A stretch of DNA of 64,000 bases from Microbulbifer variabilis ATCC 700307. GTDB lineage: Bacteria; Pseudomonadota; Gammaproteobacteria; Pseudomonadales; Cellvibrionaceae. Both the position numbers and the translations under genes were made by a program. Numbering within the stretch: the stretch's first letter is position 1; the number at the start of each line of letters is the position of its first letter. Of the stretch, positions 55,923-64,000 are shown piece after piece. The stretch lies in contig NZ_AQYJ01000023.1 in assembly GCF_000380565.1 (NCBI RefSeq), forward strand, positions 186,001-250,000, written 5' to 3'. The notes beneath the pieces are model-generated. The model saw nothing but the letters and a program-made list of their open reading frames with translations. It was not told the origin of the DNA and did not search any database.

Positions 55923-56203
55923 TACAGCCATTTTGATAGTTCGCGTATCAATTTGGTTAGCTGGCCCCTGGTGTTGGTAGCACCTTGGGTCAGCGCCTTT
56001 TACTTACTTTTATGTCACGCTACCGTTCTCCTTTGCGAGATTGGGCCATTTAGAACGTTTTGAGCCTTTTGATTCCGGGTTGTTCGCTAATTAAAGCTTG
56101 CTCAGCTATGGCTAAAAATACCGATAAATATCTATTTACCTTACGCATTTTTGACACTGAAAACAATCTTAATAAATTCCAATAAGATCATTTTGGTGCC
56201 TAT
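55923..56203 (-). promoter_or_regulatory. conserved leader of the small ORF-csrA module, copy B
   Basis: This is the counterpart of 9731-10018. The block 55983-56035 (AAAGGAGAACGGTAGCGTGA on the minus strand) is nearly identical; the middle (about 56040-56110) differs. The hairpin here is GGTG-ctaccaa-CACC. The conserved part ends near the TAGGCACC at about 56198-56203. Confidence 0.5.
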
Positions 56204-57381
56204 CTTCCTATACGCATTTGCTATTGCACGGTTTTTAGATTGTTGGTCTGATCCAGGCTTGATTACTACTGTTAGATTTACATTCGGAAGAGGTTGGGTG
56301 GACCAAGATAACTGGAATCAGTAATCTAAATTTTAAATGCACTCCATGATTTATTGAGTAGATAAGAATTTATAGAATCTATTGCATAGCTTCTTTTCTT
56401 CTGGGTCAATTTATGGCTGCTTGCTATGCAACTAGATTGTGGTCTGCATTTAATGAGGTGTTTAGTGGTTAGCTAATTAAAGTATTCTTATTTCAATTCT
56501 AAGTTACCGAAGCTAAAAGATCGGAGAAGGCTTATTCAGCTGCTCAGTTTAAAGTGATGATCCAGCCGATGCTTTCACTTATGAACATTTTAAATATGGA
56601 AGAGTTGAGTAGTAGAGAGATAGAAAACTGTTTGTTGAAAGTCAAACAACCAATCAGAAAATTGAGTACTTTGGGTAAAGACTGCTCCCTGTTTGGTGCA
56701 AAATGTTGGAAATATGATTTCTGCCTTTTTCAGAGCAAGAAATTAATGGTATCGAACAACAGTACAATATTTTTCTACCGCAGTAATTTCGAGACTTTTT
56801 ACTAGAGATTGGCATTGGGGAAGTCGGCTGCGGTATTGAAATTATGTTGGTAATTCATGGCCCCATCGTAGGGAAGTGTGGATAACCCGGAGCTACCGTG
56901 AACCACAGTCATTCTCTATCAGCTATCTGGGTTAGTATGAAGCTGGCTGGCTAATAGTCTTCAGATGTTAGAGGCACAGTATCCACTTTTAAAGGCTGAC
57001 CGCCAAAGCGCCTCCAGATGACTAAAGCTAATCCTTTGAGCCTGATAGTCAACCAGACCCACATATTCGAGTATATCTAATCCACCGCACGCTAGGGAGG
57101 ATTGGACGATCTGATCCATGCACTACTTACTGCTGATTCTTTGGTTAACGCCTATCTGATTATTATTTGAGCAAAAGAGATCGCTGATCAATTTTTGTAC
57201 TGCACATAGTGGATAACCTGATAAAGGTAACCAGCGCTATTACCTCTACTGCGGCGGAGTATGCGCACCGAGCTACAGACAGCGGCAACTCACTAATGAC
57301 CAAAATGCCTGGCTAGGCTGGGGCTTCACTGGGAAGAGGGGCACGCGGGCTATCTTGACAGGCCCTGAGCCCTGTATCATA
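56204..57381. other. region without a supported gene
   Basis: About 1.2 kb lies between the csrA-B module and the LexA site. An 83-residue plus-strand frame (56554-56805) has a low-quality sequence and is not accepted. Several phrases in 56880-57330 look like worn coding DNA, but no protein can be restored. Confidence 0.4.
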
Positions 57382-57401
57382 TACTGTATGGGTATACAGT
57401 A
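57382..57401 (+). promoter_or_regulatory. LexA (SOS) box
   Basis: The 20-bp site has CTGT (57384-57387), eight bases, and ACAG (57396-57399), with the outer TA/TA also conserved. It matches the gammaproteobacterial SOS consensus except for three central bases. It lies about 20 bp before the ATG at 57420 and just upstream of the GGAGG binding site. Confidence 0.85.
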
Positions 57402-57419
57402 TTGTGCTTGGAGGTAGTC

Positions 57420-57662
57420 ATGGGAACCAAAAACATCATTTTTGACGGAGAGCCGATCCGGATATGCCGCTATCGGTCGGACTATGACAACCGACCAATG
57501 TACGCCATCTGCATCCTTAACTATACAAAGTACGTACGCAGCTTTTCGGTTTCTGTGGGTGTGAATTTGCGTGAAGAACTGGAGCTGACACTAAGGCAGA
57601 TGCGGGAAGTTGAGCGCAGTATGGCTTGGTTGGAATCAGAATTTAAGGAGTTGAGTGCTTAA
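57420..57662 (+). CDS. small hypothetical protein, first gene of a LexA-controlled operon
   Basis: I start at MGTKNIIFDGEPIRICRYRS, because GGAGG lies seven bases upstream; an ATG six codons earlier overlaps the LexA site side. The 80-residue product has a basic N-terminal half with paired Tyr/Arg and a helical C terminus (NLREELELTLRQMREVERSM). It is a small cytoplasmic protein of no recognised family. With the LexA box directly upstream it should be induced by DNA damage. Its partner follows 68 bp on. Confidence 0.65.
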   Translation: MGTKNIIFDGEPIRICRYRSDYDNRPMYAICILNYTKYVRSFSVSVGVNLREELELTLRQMREVERSMAWLESEFKELSA

Positions 57663-57729
57663 TCTGGGTTGCTCTAAGCACTATTGAATGGCTAGCGGAT
57701 GGCCAGGGAAACTTAACCGGAGAAAGGAC

Positions 57730-57978
57730 ATGGGAAGAACGATCAATAGGTTTGCAATCTTTGCCGAGCGTATTCATTTAATGAATGGCGGTGCAAAAAG
57801 TTTTAGAGGCTCCGCTCCAACTGATGAGGCGGCAATGGAGCTAGCAGCGGAAATTGCTAAATCCGAGAAAGCGGAGTTTTATTCCTGGCTGCAAATCCTT
57901 GATATTGTAACTGGGAACTATACCGAGTATTCAATCAAGAGAGGTGGTGTATTGGAGGAAAGGGAGTGCCAAGAATAA
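57730..57978 (+). CDS. small hypothetical protein, second gene of the LexA-controlled operon
   Basis: I start at the ATG giving MGRTINRFAIFAERIHLMNG, with AAAGGAC just upstream. The 82-residue product contains SFRGSAPTDEAAMELAAEIA, then SWLQILDIVTGNYTEYSIKR. The compact alpha/beta pattern has no family that I recognise. It is transcribed from the same LexA-controlled promoter. 57979-58518 (540 bp) has no gene. Confidence 0.6.
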   Translation: MGRTINRFAIFAERIHLMNGGAKSFRGSAPTDEAAMELAAEIAKSEKAEFYSWLQILDIVTGNYTEYSIKRGGVLEERECQE

Positions 57979-58518
57979 CAAGAGCCTGCTAACTAGGGGG
58001 GGCTGCCCTCGTGACAGTCTTAGACTCGATGAATAAGGAGAAGGGGTGCGAGCGTATCGGAAAAGGTGATTGGTGGATTATAAGAATGGTGAGAGTCTTT
58101 TATAGTTTAAGCTAAGGCAGATCCTGGTTTGAAACAATTCTGGATGAACAGCATTGGTTACCAATGGTTAAGTTAACTGGTTTTGCAGCGATGCGGTTAG
58201 ATAAATTCAGAGTAGTAATTGATTAAAATCAATTCGATATTGGAAAAGTGCTTTACACATAATGAGAAACATAGTGGTGGTAGAATGTAGATCCTATAGC
58301 GTTAGGGTATTTGTGGATATCTACAATTAACACACCTGATCGGGTTTTATGAGCAGGTTGCTGGCTATCAATAACCAATCGACTGCGTGTTTACAGAAAA
58401 ATAATTTCACTTTCGGCTTGCTCTACTCAGGAAGTTGCCATCTAATAGTTTGCATATCCAGAAGGGGCATAACGCGATAAAGCTATGCTGTTGCTGGTAT
58501 TTATAGGGAGTATCAAAA

Positions 58519-59181
58519 ATGGCAAACCGTTCTTATCTTTACAGTCTTAGCAACCAACCAAAATCCTACTCAGACCGCCCCGACACTATCTCGGGCTTAT
58601 CTGAATGGCCATACAATATCCCCTTCACTTATCGTGTGCTCATGTCTGGGAACCCAAAATTGTGTGCATCACTGATATCAGATGGCTTTGACGATGATTC
58701 GCCCGATAATAAAACTCAGCTTTATGCTATCAGCAGTGACTTTGAGACAGGATTTACGCGGTTAAAAAAATTTATTGAGGTTCTGCGAGTAATCGGGAAA
58801 GAGATTGATGGCCTGCAGGAATCAACGCTTAATGAAACATTAGAGTTTCTTGAAGAACATAAGGATAGTTATCTACTACTTGAGACTATCGAACTGGACT
58901 GCATGGATGAAAGTGAGGAAGCAGCCCTGCGTGACTACGTTGAAGGCGAAATCAGCGCTTGCCGTGAAGCTGGAGCTGCGATTGATGCGCTGCCAGAAGA
59001 CCCAGAGGTAGCTGCCGATATTGTAATAAATGCAGCGAAAAACAAGTCAGAAGCTGCCCCAAGTGCATTTTACGGCCTCCAGTTCAATGATAAGTTTGAC
59101 GATATTGAGAGTGAGCCACCTTTAGGTCTGTACTGGAGTGATATTCTTTATTATGAATTAGAAAATAAAGAGGAATTTTAG
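58519..59181 (+). CDS. DUF7822 domain protein
   Basis: The 220-residue protein begins MANRSYLYSLSNQPKSYSDR, with GISEWPYNIPFTYRVLMSGN after it, the typical opening of the DUF7822 family ('MANRSYLYs......GisEWny.IPl.fklLlSgnp'). The middle is helical and acidic. No membrane segment is seen. Family members are lone cytoplasmic proteins of unknown role. AGGGAG lies before the ATG. The flank 59182-60186 (about 1 kb) has no gene I can support. Confidence 0.75.
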   Translation: MANRSYLYSLSNQPKSYSDRPDTISGLSEWPYNIPFTYRVLMSGNPKLCASLISDGFDDDSPDNKTQLYAISSDFETGFTRLKKFIEVLRVIGKEIDGLQESTLNETLEFLEEHKDSYLLLETIELDCMDESEEAALRDYVEGEISACREAGAAIDALPEDPEVAADIVINAAKNKSEAAPSAFYGLQFNDKFDDIESEPPLGLYWSDILYYELENKEEF

Positions 59182-60186
59182 GAGGCTCTTTGATAATTGG
59201 GTATAGGAGCCCTTAAATATCCCCCAAGGTGGCGCCGAATCAAACTGGATGCTTTTATAGTTTTTTCCAGCGGAGGATGACTTCAGTATCTGGCTAGTAC
59301 AGTGCTGCCTCATTGCCGATATAAATGGCGACATGGTAATTATTGCTCATTGCTACATAGGCGTTGATATCATGAGCAAAAATTTTAGCCTGATTATGAA
59401 TCTGGGACTTAATTCACCCATGACAATATTCATAGTTGTTGCAATATTTTATATTTCTACCGCATAGAGACGCTCTCCGCGAACAATGAGATAAATGGGA
59501 TGTGCTGTCTATAGAAATTTGGGCGCTGCGCGATAGGGTCATAGGCTTTCTATCGATTGTGCTTTTATATATTGATTTAATTCTGTTTTTTTTGTGGGTA
59601 GTGTTTAGCGTTGACTATCATTGCAGATCTAATAAGGCTAATAGCACTGTTGGTGTTTAACAGTGTACGAACCGCCATGCGCATTAAATCAATTCAAAAA
59701 CCTATTGAGGAGGCTGCCGTCGATTAGCGTGGGAATAATAGCAGCTAGTCAAATATATAAAAACTAATGGTTCTGGCTTCCGTCCTGTCTTATAAAAGTT
59801 AAATAAATAAGTCAAGAAAGAGAGTAACTCTGTTAGGCTTATTTTTAAATTTTTATAGAAAATAGCCGGTTTGATAAGTGATAGTAAAGGGTTTCTTTTA
59901 AACTCTGCAAGTGTCATTTATATTTGCTTAGGATATTGTAGAGAGATTGCTGAATATATTTTCAATATTTATCTTTGGATTGGCTACTCGTAATAAGTTG
60001 TAATGTGCAGGTTTTTGAAATGATTGTGTGGTTTTATTTTCTCATCTGAATGTCGTGTGCTAATAATATGTTTGAAGTAAATATTCGAATTGTTACAAAG
60101 GAAGCTTTAATTGTGCGTATGGTGTTACAGATGATGTGTTGGTGCATATTTGTTTGTATTTCACTTAAAAAGGAAAAAAATGAGAA

Positions 60187-60597
60187 ATGTCCAAAAAATA
60201 CAGCGGATTTGAATGGACGGCATGGTTTCATGGTGGCTTTCAGCCAAGCCTCATTGCCATGGATAATCATTCAAATATGGTTGCGGTACCTGATAACGTT
60301 TTAATCCTTACATACACGGCGATTGGGACTAGCTTAGTAGGTAGGCGAGCTGTCGCGTTTTATAATGAAATTACTAGGGTTGGACGTCCTTCATTAAGAA
60401 AGTTTGTATCTAATGAACATCAAAAGGCCGTAAGTTTCCAAACATTCACTGGTGCAACTAGCCCTAATAATTTAGTGCATTTCACATATCACTCAATCAA
60501 GCGTTCCCTACAGAAACTGAGAGTGGAGGGACTGTATACAACTATTCACTGTCGGCAACAGGCAGAGACCATGGGCATAAAATGGGTGTGCGTATGA
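60187..60597 (+). CDS. hypothetical protein
   Basis: The 136-residue protein begins MSKKYSGFEWTAWFHGGFQP, has a central basic segment (GRRAVAFYNEITRVGRPSLR), and ends HCRQQAETMGIKWVCV. No family, signal peptide or membrane helix is recognised. AAAGGAAAAAAATGAG upstream gives a reasonable start. Codon use looks like that of the flanking hypothetical genes. A second small frame overlaps its end (60582-60776) but is weak and is not accepted. Confidence 0.45.
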   Translation: MSKKYSGFEWTAWFHGGFQPSLIAMDNHSNMVAVPDNVLILTYTAIGTSLVGRRAVAFYNEITRVGRPSLRKFVSNEHQKAVSFQTFTGATSPNNLVHFTYHSIKRSLQKLRVEGLYTTIHCRQQAETMGIKWVCV

Positions 60598-60849
60598 AGA
60601 ATGGAGGTAGTTTGTTACATGGACTAAATCATAATGGTTGTTACCTCAGTGATATTCTCGACATTTTAAGAAGGATAGATGGACGACAAATATTGCATTT
60701 ACATTGTTGTCGAGAATATGGCCATGATGGTGATGTGACAGTGCTCAGCCGCGCAACGAGAAATCGAACTGCATAAGAAGAAGTGCTGCTATTTGAATAC
60801 CTCTGTGTAAACAAAGTTGGATTGGTAATCTCCTGCCATATCTTCCTTC

Positions 60850-60880
60850 TAAAAATTAGGCACCGTCATTAGGTGCCTTA
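60850..60880 (-). terminator. possible terminator hairpin
   Basis: The stem AGGCACC-gtcatta-GGTGCCT is followed on the minus strand by a TTTTT run. There is no minus-strand gene upstream of it that I can name, so it may be a fold without function. On the plus strand no T run follows. 60881-61092 holds nothing else. Confidence 0.3.
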
Positions 60881-61092
60881 AAGCTAGCTGCCAATAAGGG
60901 CGGCTAATCTGTCCGTAATTAGGTGTTACCTAGGAACAGAGAGTGTCATATAAATCATTGATATAACCAACTACAATGATTATCTTTAAGATATTAGGGG
61001 CTATACGTTCATACGGATAAAAAATAGATGTAGTTCAATTATACTCTCGATAGAATATTGTGAGTCTTGTAAAGTGTTTTATATGATATTAC

Positions 61093-61944
61093 ATGAAAAA
61101 CTATCTTGGAATTTCATGGTTAATAAAAGGTCTCAAAGGCCGATCTTCATGGGAGTGGCTGCAGCTACTCATTATACCTGCTGTACTCACATTAGCTGGT
61201 TTGTACTTAAGTGATCAATTTGAGCGTAGGCAAGAAAAACTTGAAATGGAAAAGTATCGACGTGCCGAGTTAGTGAATTACTTGAATACAATGACGAATC
61301 TTTTGATTCATCAAAATTTGTCATTGGAGTGCGGTAGTGAGGATTATAAAGATCCTGCATGTGATAAATTGAGTAAAGTAGAACTTAAAAGAGCAGTTGC
61401 TGTATTTGATGTCGCCCTTGCTCTTACAAAGGGTATAATTAAAGTGCTGGGTGGTCAAGGGAATGCCCAGGTATTAGCTTTCTTGTCAGATTCGGGGCTT
61501 TCAGGGATATTCCATAGTGAGCGAATTTTTCATGGGATAAATCTAAGAGAAGCGAATCTTTCACACCTCTACTTAGACGGCATAGATCTGACCGATGCGA
61601 ATTTGATAGGTGCTGACTTAACACTCACTCACTTGTCAAAATCTATTCTGATAGGAGCTCAGTTTCAAAATGCTACCATGGAAGGGGCAGTTCTTCATTG
61701 TGCTTGGATTTTCAAGGCTAACTTTACGGCTGCTAAAAAGTTAGACCATGTAGATTTTAGGGGCGCCCGATTAGCAGGGGACGGAAATTGTCCTGATATG
61801 GTGCATCTTACTTATTTGGAGGAAGAGGGGGATTGCAGTACGATATTCCCAAGATATTTTGATAAGAATTCGCAAGAAATATGTGGTTTAGATGATAATT
61901 ATTCGTCAGAAATTTGTACTGCGTGTTATGAGGAGTTTGAATAA
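61093..61944 (+). CDS. membrane-anchored pentapeptide-repeat protein
   Basis: The 283-residue protein has an N-terminal hydrophobic segment (about 23-42, LLIIPAVLTLAGLYLS) followed by a coiled-coil-like basic stretch (RRQEKLEMEKYRRAEL). From about residue 150 the repeats A(D/N)LxX appear: LREANLSHLYLDGIDLTDAN, LIGADLT and MEGAVLHCAWIFKANF. These form a right-handed beta-helix. The end is Cys-rich. The function of such membrane-tethered pentapeptide proteins is not known. It ends 64 bp before an IS5-type element. Confidence 0.75.
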   Translation: MKNYLGISWLIKGLKGRSSWEWLQLLIIPAVLTLAGLYLSDQFERRQEKLEMEKYRRAELVNYLNTMTNLLIHQNLSLECGSEDYKDPACDKLSKVELKRAVAVFDVALALTKGIIKVLGGQGNAQVLAFLSDSGLSGIFHSERIFHGINLREANLSHLYLDGIDLTDANLIGADLTLTHLSKSILIGAQFQNATMEGAVLHCAWIFKANFTAAKKLDHVDFRGARLAGDGNCPDMVHLTYLEEEGDCSTIFPRYFDKNSQEICGLDDNYSSEICTACYEEFE

Positions 61945-62007
61945 TATAATGAATGAGAATGCAGATTTAAATCATAACTATTCTACAATAAATCCTTTTT
62001 GCTATAA

Positions 62008-63262
62008 GGGCACCTCTAAAAATTCGTCAACTTCCGGTAAAATATTTTAAGCCCTCTCTGATAAAGGTTATTGTCAAATGCAGCCGAGTTTTTCCGTCTT
62101 GATGACCGCCATCGCAAGCTAAATGAACGTGATCCATTGGTTGCTCTACGCAAGTTGATTGACTGGGAGGGCTTCCGGAGTAATTTGAATAAAACCCCTA
62201 CTCCTCCAAGAAAGAGTAATGCTGGAAGAAGACCTTTTGATCAAGTGCTGATGTTCAAAGCACTTGTATTACAGTATTTATATAACCTATCGGATGATGA
62301 GCTGGAATATCAGATACGCGACCGATTTTCATTTTGTCGATTTCTCAGCCTAAACCCGGAGGACCGTACTCCGGACGCCAAGACAATCTGGCCATTTCGT
62401 GAACGGCTGGTAAAGGCAGGACTCATGAAGTGTCTCTTTATGGACTTCAATTTTCAGCTTGATGCACAAGGATACAAAGCTCAGAAAGGGCAAATAGTGG
62501 ATGCCAGTTTTATTAATGCGCCGAAACAACGGAATAGCCGATAAGAGAACAAGGAAATCATGGCAGGCAAGGTTCCAAAGCGAATTGAGCAAGATCCAAA
62601 CGTCAAGCGGCAGAAAGATCTTGATGCCCGCTGGACCAAGAAAAACAAGGAGAGATACTATGGGTATAAGAATCACGTCTGTATAGACAACAAGCATAAA
62701 CTGATCCGTGAATACCAAGTAACCTCTGCCGAAGTCCATGATTCACAGGTGTTCACTGAATTACTGGGTGACAATAGCTCGAAAGATGTTTGGGCGGACA
62801 GCGCCTATTACAGTGAGGAGGTTGAGATCACATTGGATGTAATGGGTTACCGTAGCCATGTGCATAAAAAAGGCTATCGAGGCAAACCTCTTAGCGAATA
62901 TGAAAAAGAAGTTAACCACCGCAAATCAAAAATTCGGGCCAGGGTTGAGCATGTATTTGGTGCTATAGAAAATGAACTGGGAGGAATGTTTGTTCGAACT
63001 ATTGGGCTTGCACGCGCCAGTGTTAAAGTTGGCATGATGAATTTGGTTTACAATATACGTCGATTTGTCAGTTTATACGGCGCGATTAGCGCCTATAGCA
63101 TGAAGAGTGGGATAAAATAGCGATGAGTTTTACTTGGAGTGACAAGAAAGCACACTGGCTGTCAATATTTTTTCACAAACTTAATTTTACAACTAAAAAT
63201 CAACTATAAAATAGCCCCCTCCAATTGTTCGTAAATTTATCTCCGAATTTATAGAGGCGCCC
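62008..63262. mobile_element. IS5-family insertion sequence
   Basis: The inverted repeats are GGGCRCCTCTAWAAATTCG at 62008-62026 and its complement at 63244-63262, 19 bp with two differences. The element of about 1,255 bp encloses one transposase gene with lesions. The flanks both carry TAA next to the repeats (an imperfect target duplication, one extra C on the right). It lies in the low-gene-density 52-64 kb region. Confidence 0.85.
62078..63120 (+). pseudogene. IS5-type transposase, frameshift and in-frame stop
   Basis: The ATG at 62078 begins MQPS; one T is missing from the run in GAGTTTTTCC, after which the frame is FRLDDRHRKLNERDPLVALR. An in-frame TAA after PKQRNSR (62542-62544) splits the rest, which continues in the same frame as ENKEIMAGKVPKRIEQDPNV, then YHKKGYRGKPLSEYEKEVNH-like text and the DDE-type tail. 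The two parts are in one frame with no gap. The D...E catalytic residues are likely in DASFIN, VWADSAYYS and RARVEHVFG. It is probably dead; readthrough is unlikely but possible. Confidence 0.85.
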
Positions 63263-63530
63263 CTAAGTATTTCTCATGCTCATCGAGTGTTTTTGAGATG
63301 TATTCCATTTTTTAATTAATGTTTGGATTGCTGGGTTTGATAGAGAAGTTTTTTCCAAAGGGCATACCCTCAAGTAGACCTGCCCTAAGAGGTTATTTAC
63401 TCCTTCCCTCTATTTAGTTAGAAACAAATCAATAGAAGTGCGTGATTTATTGATTGGCCGTCTAAATCCTATCACCCCAAGACGATGCTTTAAAACCTGG
63501 AACACGCAGCAGCTACGATCCAGCCAAATT

Positions 63531-63761
63531 TCAAAACTCTTCACCGCTTTCCGAATGAACCAAAACCACCAATTTTCCCACAAACCCCGCTGCTGCTAAG
63601 GACGCTCGGTCTTCCTGGTCAAAAAACATACCGAAAAAGGGTTTGCCGTTCACTCCGCCCCACGCCTGTCGATTTTTGCCGTTCTTTTGGTCAGTGAAAT
63701 TGAAAATGGGGTAGGGTGGCGAGCTGGCGCGGGCGATAGGGTAGGTTGTCTTTTCACACAA
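63531..63761 (-). CDS. possible small hypothetical protein
   Basis: The 76-residue frame reads MCEKTTYPIARASSPPYPIF, then GVNGKPFFGMFFDQEDRASL and AGFVGKLVVLVHSESGEEF. It looks protein-like but has no clear binding site and no recognised family. The stretch 63263-63530 next to it holds nothing I can identify. Confidence 0.25.
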   Translation of the reverse strand: MCEKTTYPIARASSPPYPIFNFTDQKNGKNRQAWGGVNGKPFFGMFFDQEDRASLAAAGFVGKLVVLVHSESGEEF

Positions 63762-63920
63762 TGAAGAGTTTTGATGAGAAGTGAAGAAGAGTTTGATCTA
63801 AGCTGGAAGCGAATAACCGGTGCCTACAGGTGGGTCAAATGCAGGCCAAAAAACTTCTGTGTGGACACTCTGAAGATTTTAAGCGCCATCCCTAAAAATG
63901 GGGTTGGCAAGCCTGAAACG

Positions 63921-63954
63921 AAAAACCCGCGAAAGCTAGGGCTGACGCGGGTTT
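63921..63954 (-). terminator. rho-independent terminator downstream of tRNA-Leu
   Basis: The stem AAACCCGCG (63923-63931) and CGCGGGTTT (63946-63954) has a 14-base loop. On the minus strand it is followed by TTTTT (63921-63925). It would end the tRNA transcript. Confidence 0.8.
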
Positions 63955-63960
63955 GAGAGA

Positions 63961-64000
63961 TGGTACCAGAGGCCGGACTCGAACCGGCACGCTTTTAAGG
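63961..64000 (-). tRNA. tRNA-Leu, 3' end (partial, cut by window edge)
   Basis: Read on the minus strand the last 40 bases are a variable arm (CCTTAAAAGCGT), the T arm GCCGG-TTCGAGT-CCGGC, the 3' acceptor strand and an encoded CCA. The long variable arm and the T-arm sequence fit tRNA-Leu of gammaproteobacteria. The anticodon is outside the window, so the isoacceptor is not known. Confidence 0.8.

Noticed and set aside
60582..60776. 64-residue frame overlapping the end of 60187-60597
   Set aside because: Weak sequence, no binding site, and probably a remnant at most.
52000..62000. Prophage
   Set aside because: No capsid, tail, terminase, integrase or lysis genes are present; the LexA box alone is not enough.

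Overview
The window looks like chromosomal DNA of a marine gammaproteobacterium. The order valS, an acidic linker protein, holC and pepA, with lptF-lptG divergent from pepA, is typical of that class. A large polysaccharide-active lipoprotein, a GMC oxidoreductase and a long cassette array point towards the Microbulbifer/Cellvibrionales group. That taxonomic placement is inference; no rRNA or other marker is present.

Region 1 (1-11,600) is an integron-type cassette array. Small genes, almost all on the minus strand, are separated by about a dozen attC-like imperfect palindromes that start TAACGCC and end TTGTTA. No integron integrase is visible, and the array ends beside valS without one, so within this window it looks like an attC cluster lacking an integrase. 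Three plus-strand copies (one cut by the window edge) and one short stub of a roughly 705-bp group II intron-like ribozyme sit in or beside attC sites, in the opposite orientation to the cassettes, and none carries a reverse transcriptase gene. Several cassette genes are frameshifted. One csrA gene with its own leader sits in the array in the opposite orientation.

Region 2 (12,000-29,800) is core genome: valS, holC, pepA, lptFG, an RDD protein, a methyltransferase, a GMC oxidoreductase, rlmA, tadA, a two-TM ion channel, a GT25 glycosyltransferase, a Bcr/CflA transporter, an SGNH hydrolase and a VOC protein.

Region 3 (29,800-51,900) is mixed metabolic and regulatory DNA. It has a LysR regulator, an exported cytidine-deaminase-fold protein, an AraC regulator, a 1,101-residue DUF5060-type lipoprotein with a secreted alpha/beta hydrolase, PaaX plus desaturase, argP/argO, an acyltransferase, a DUF4396 membrane protein, a methyltransferase, a patatin, an aconitase lacking one canonical cluster cysteine, and an epoxide-hydrolase-like protein divergent from a WYL regulator.

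Region 4 (52,000-64,000) is sparsely coding accessory DNA. It holds a TonB-C-like protein, a NYN-domain protein, a two-gene operon of unknown function, a second csrA with the same leader and small upstream ORF as the first (inverted, about 45 kb away), a two-gene operon behind a strong LexA box, a DUF7822 protein, a pentapeptide-repeat membrane protein, a doubly broken IS5-type element, and the 3' end of a tRNA-Leu with its terminator at the window edge.

The best candidate for an undescribed system is the duplicated module of conserved leader, small basic aromatic ORF and csrA (9,731-10,422 and 55,517-56,203). Next are the ORF-less attC-associated group II introns and the LexA-controlled gene pair.
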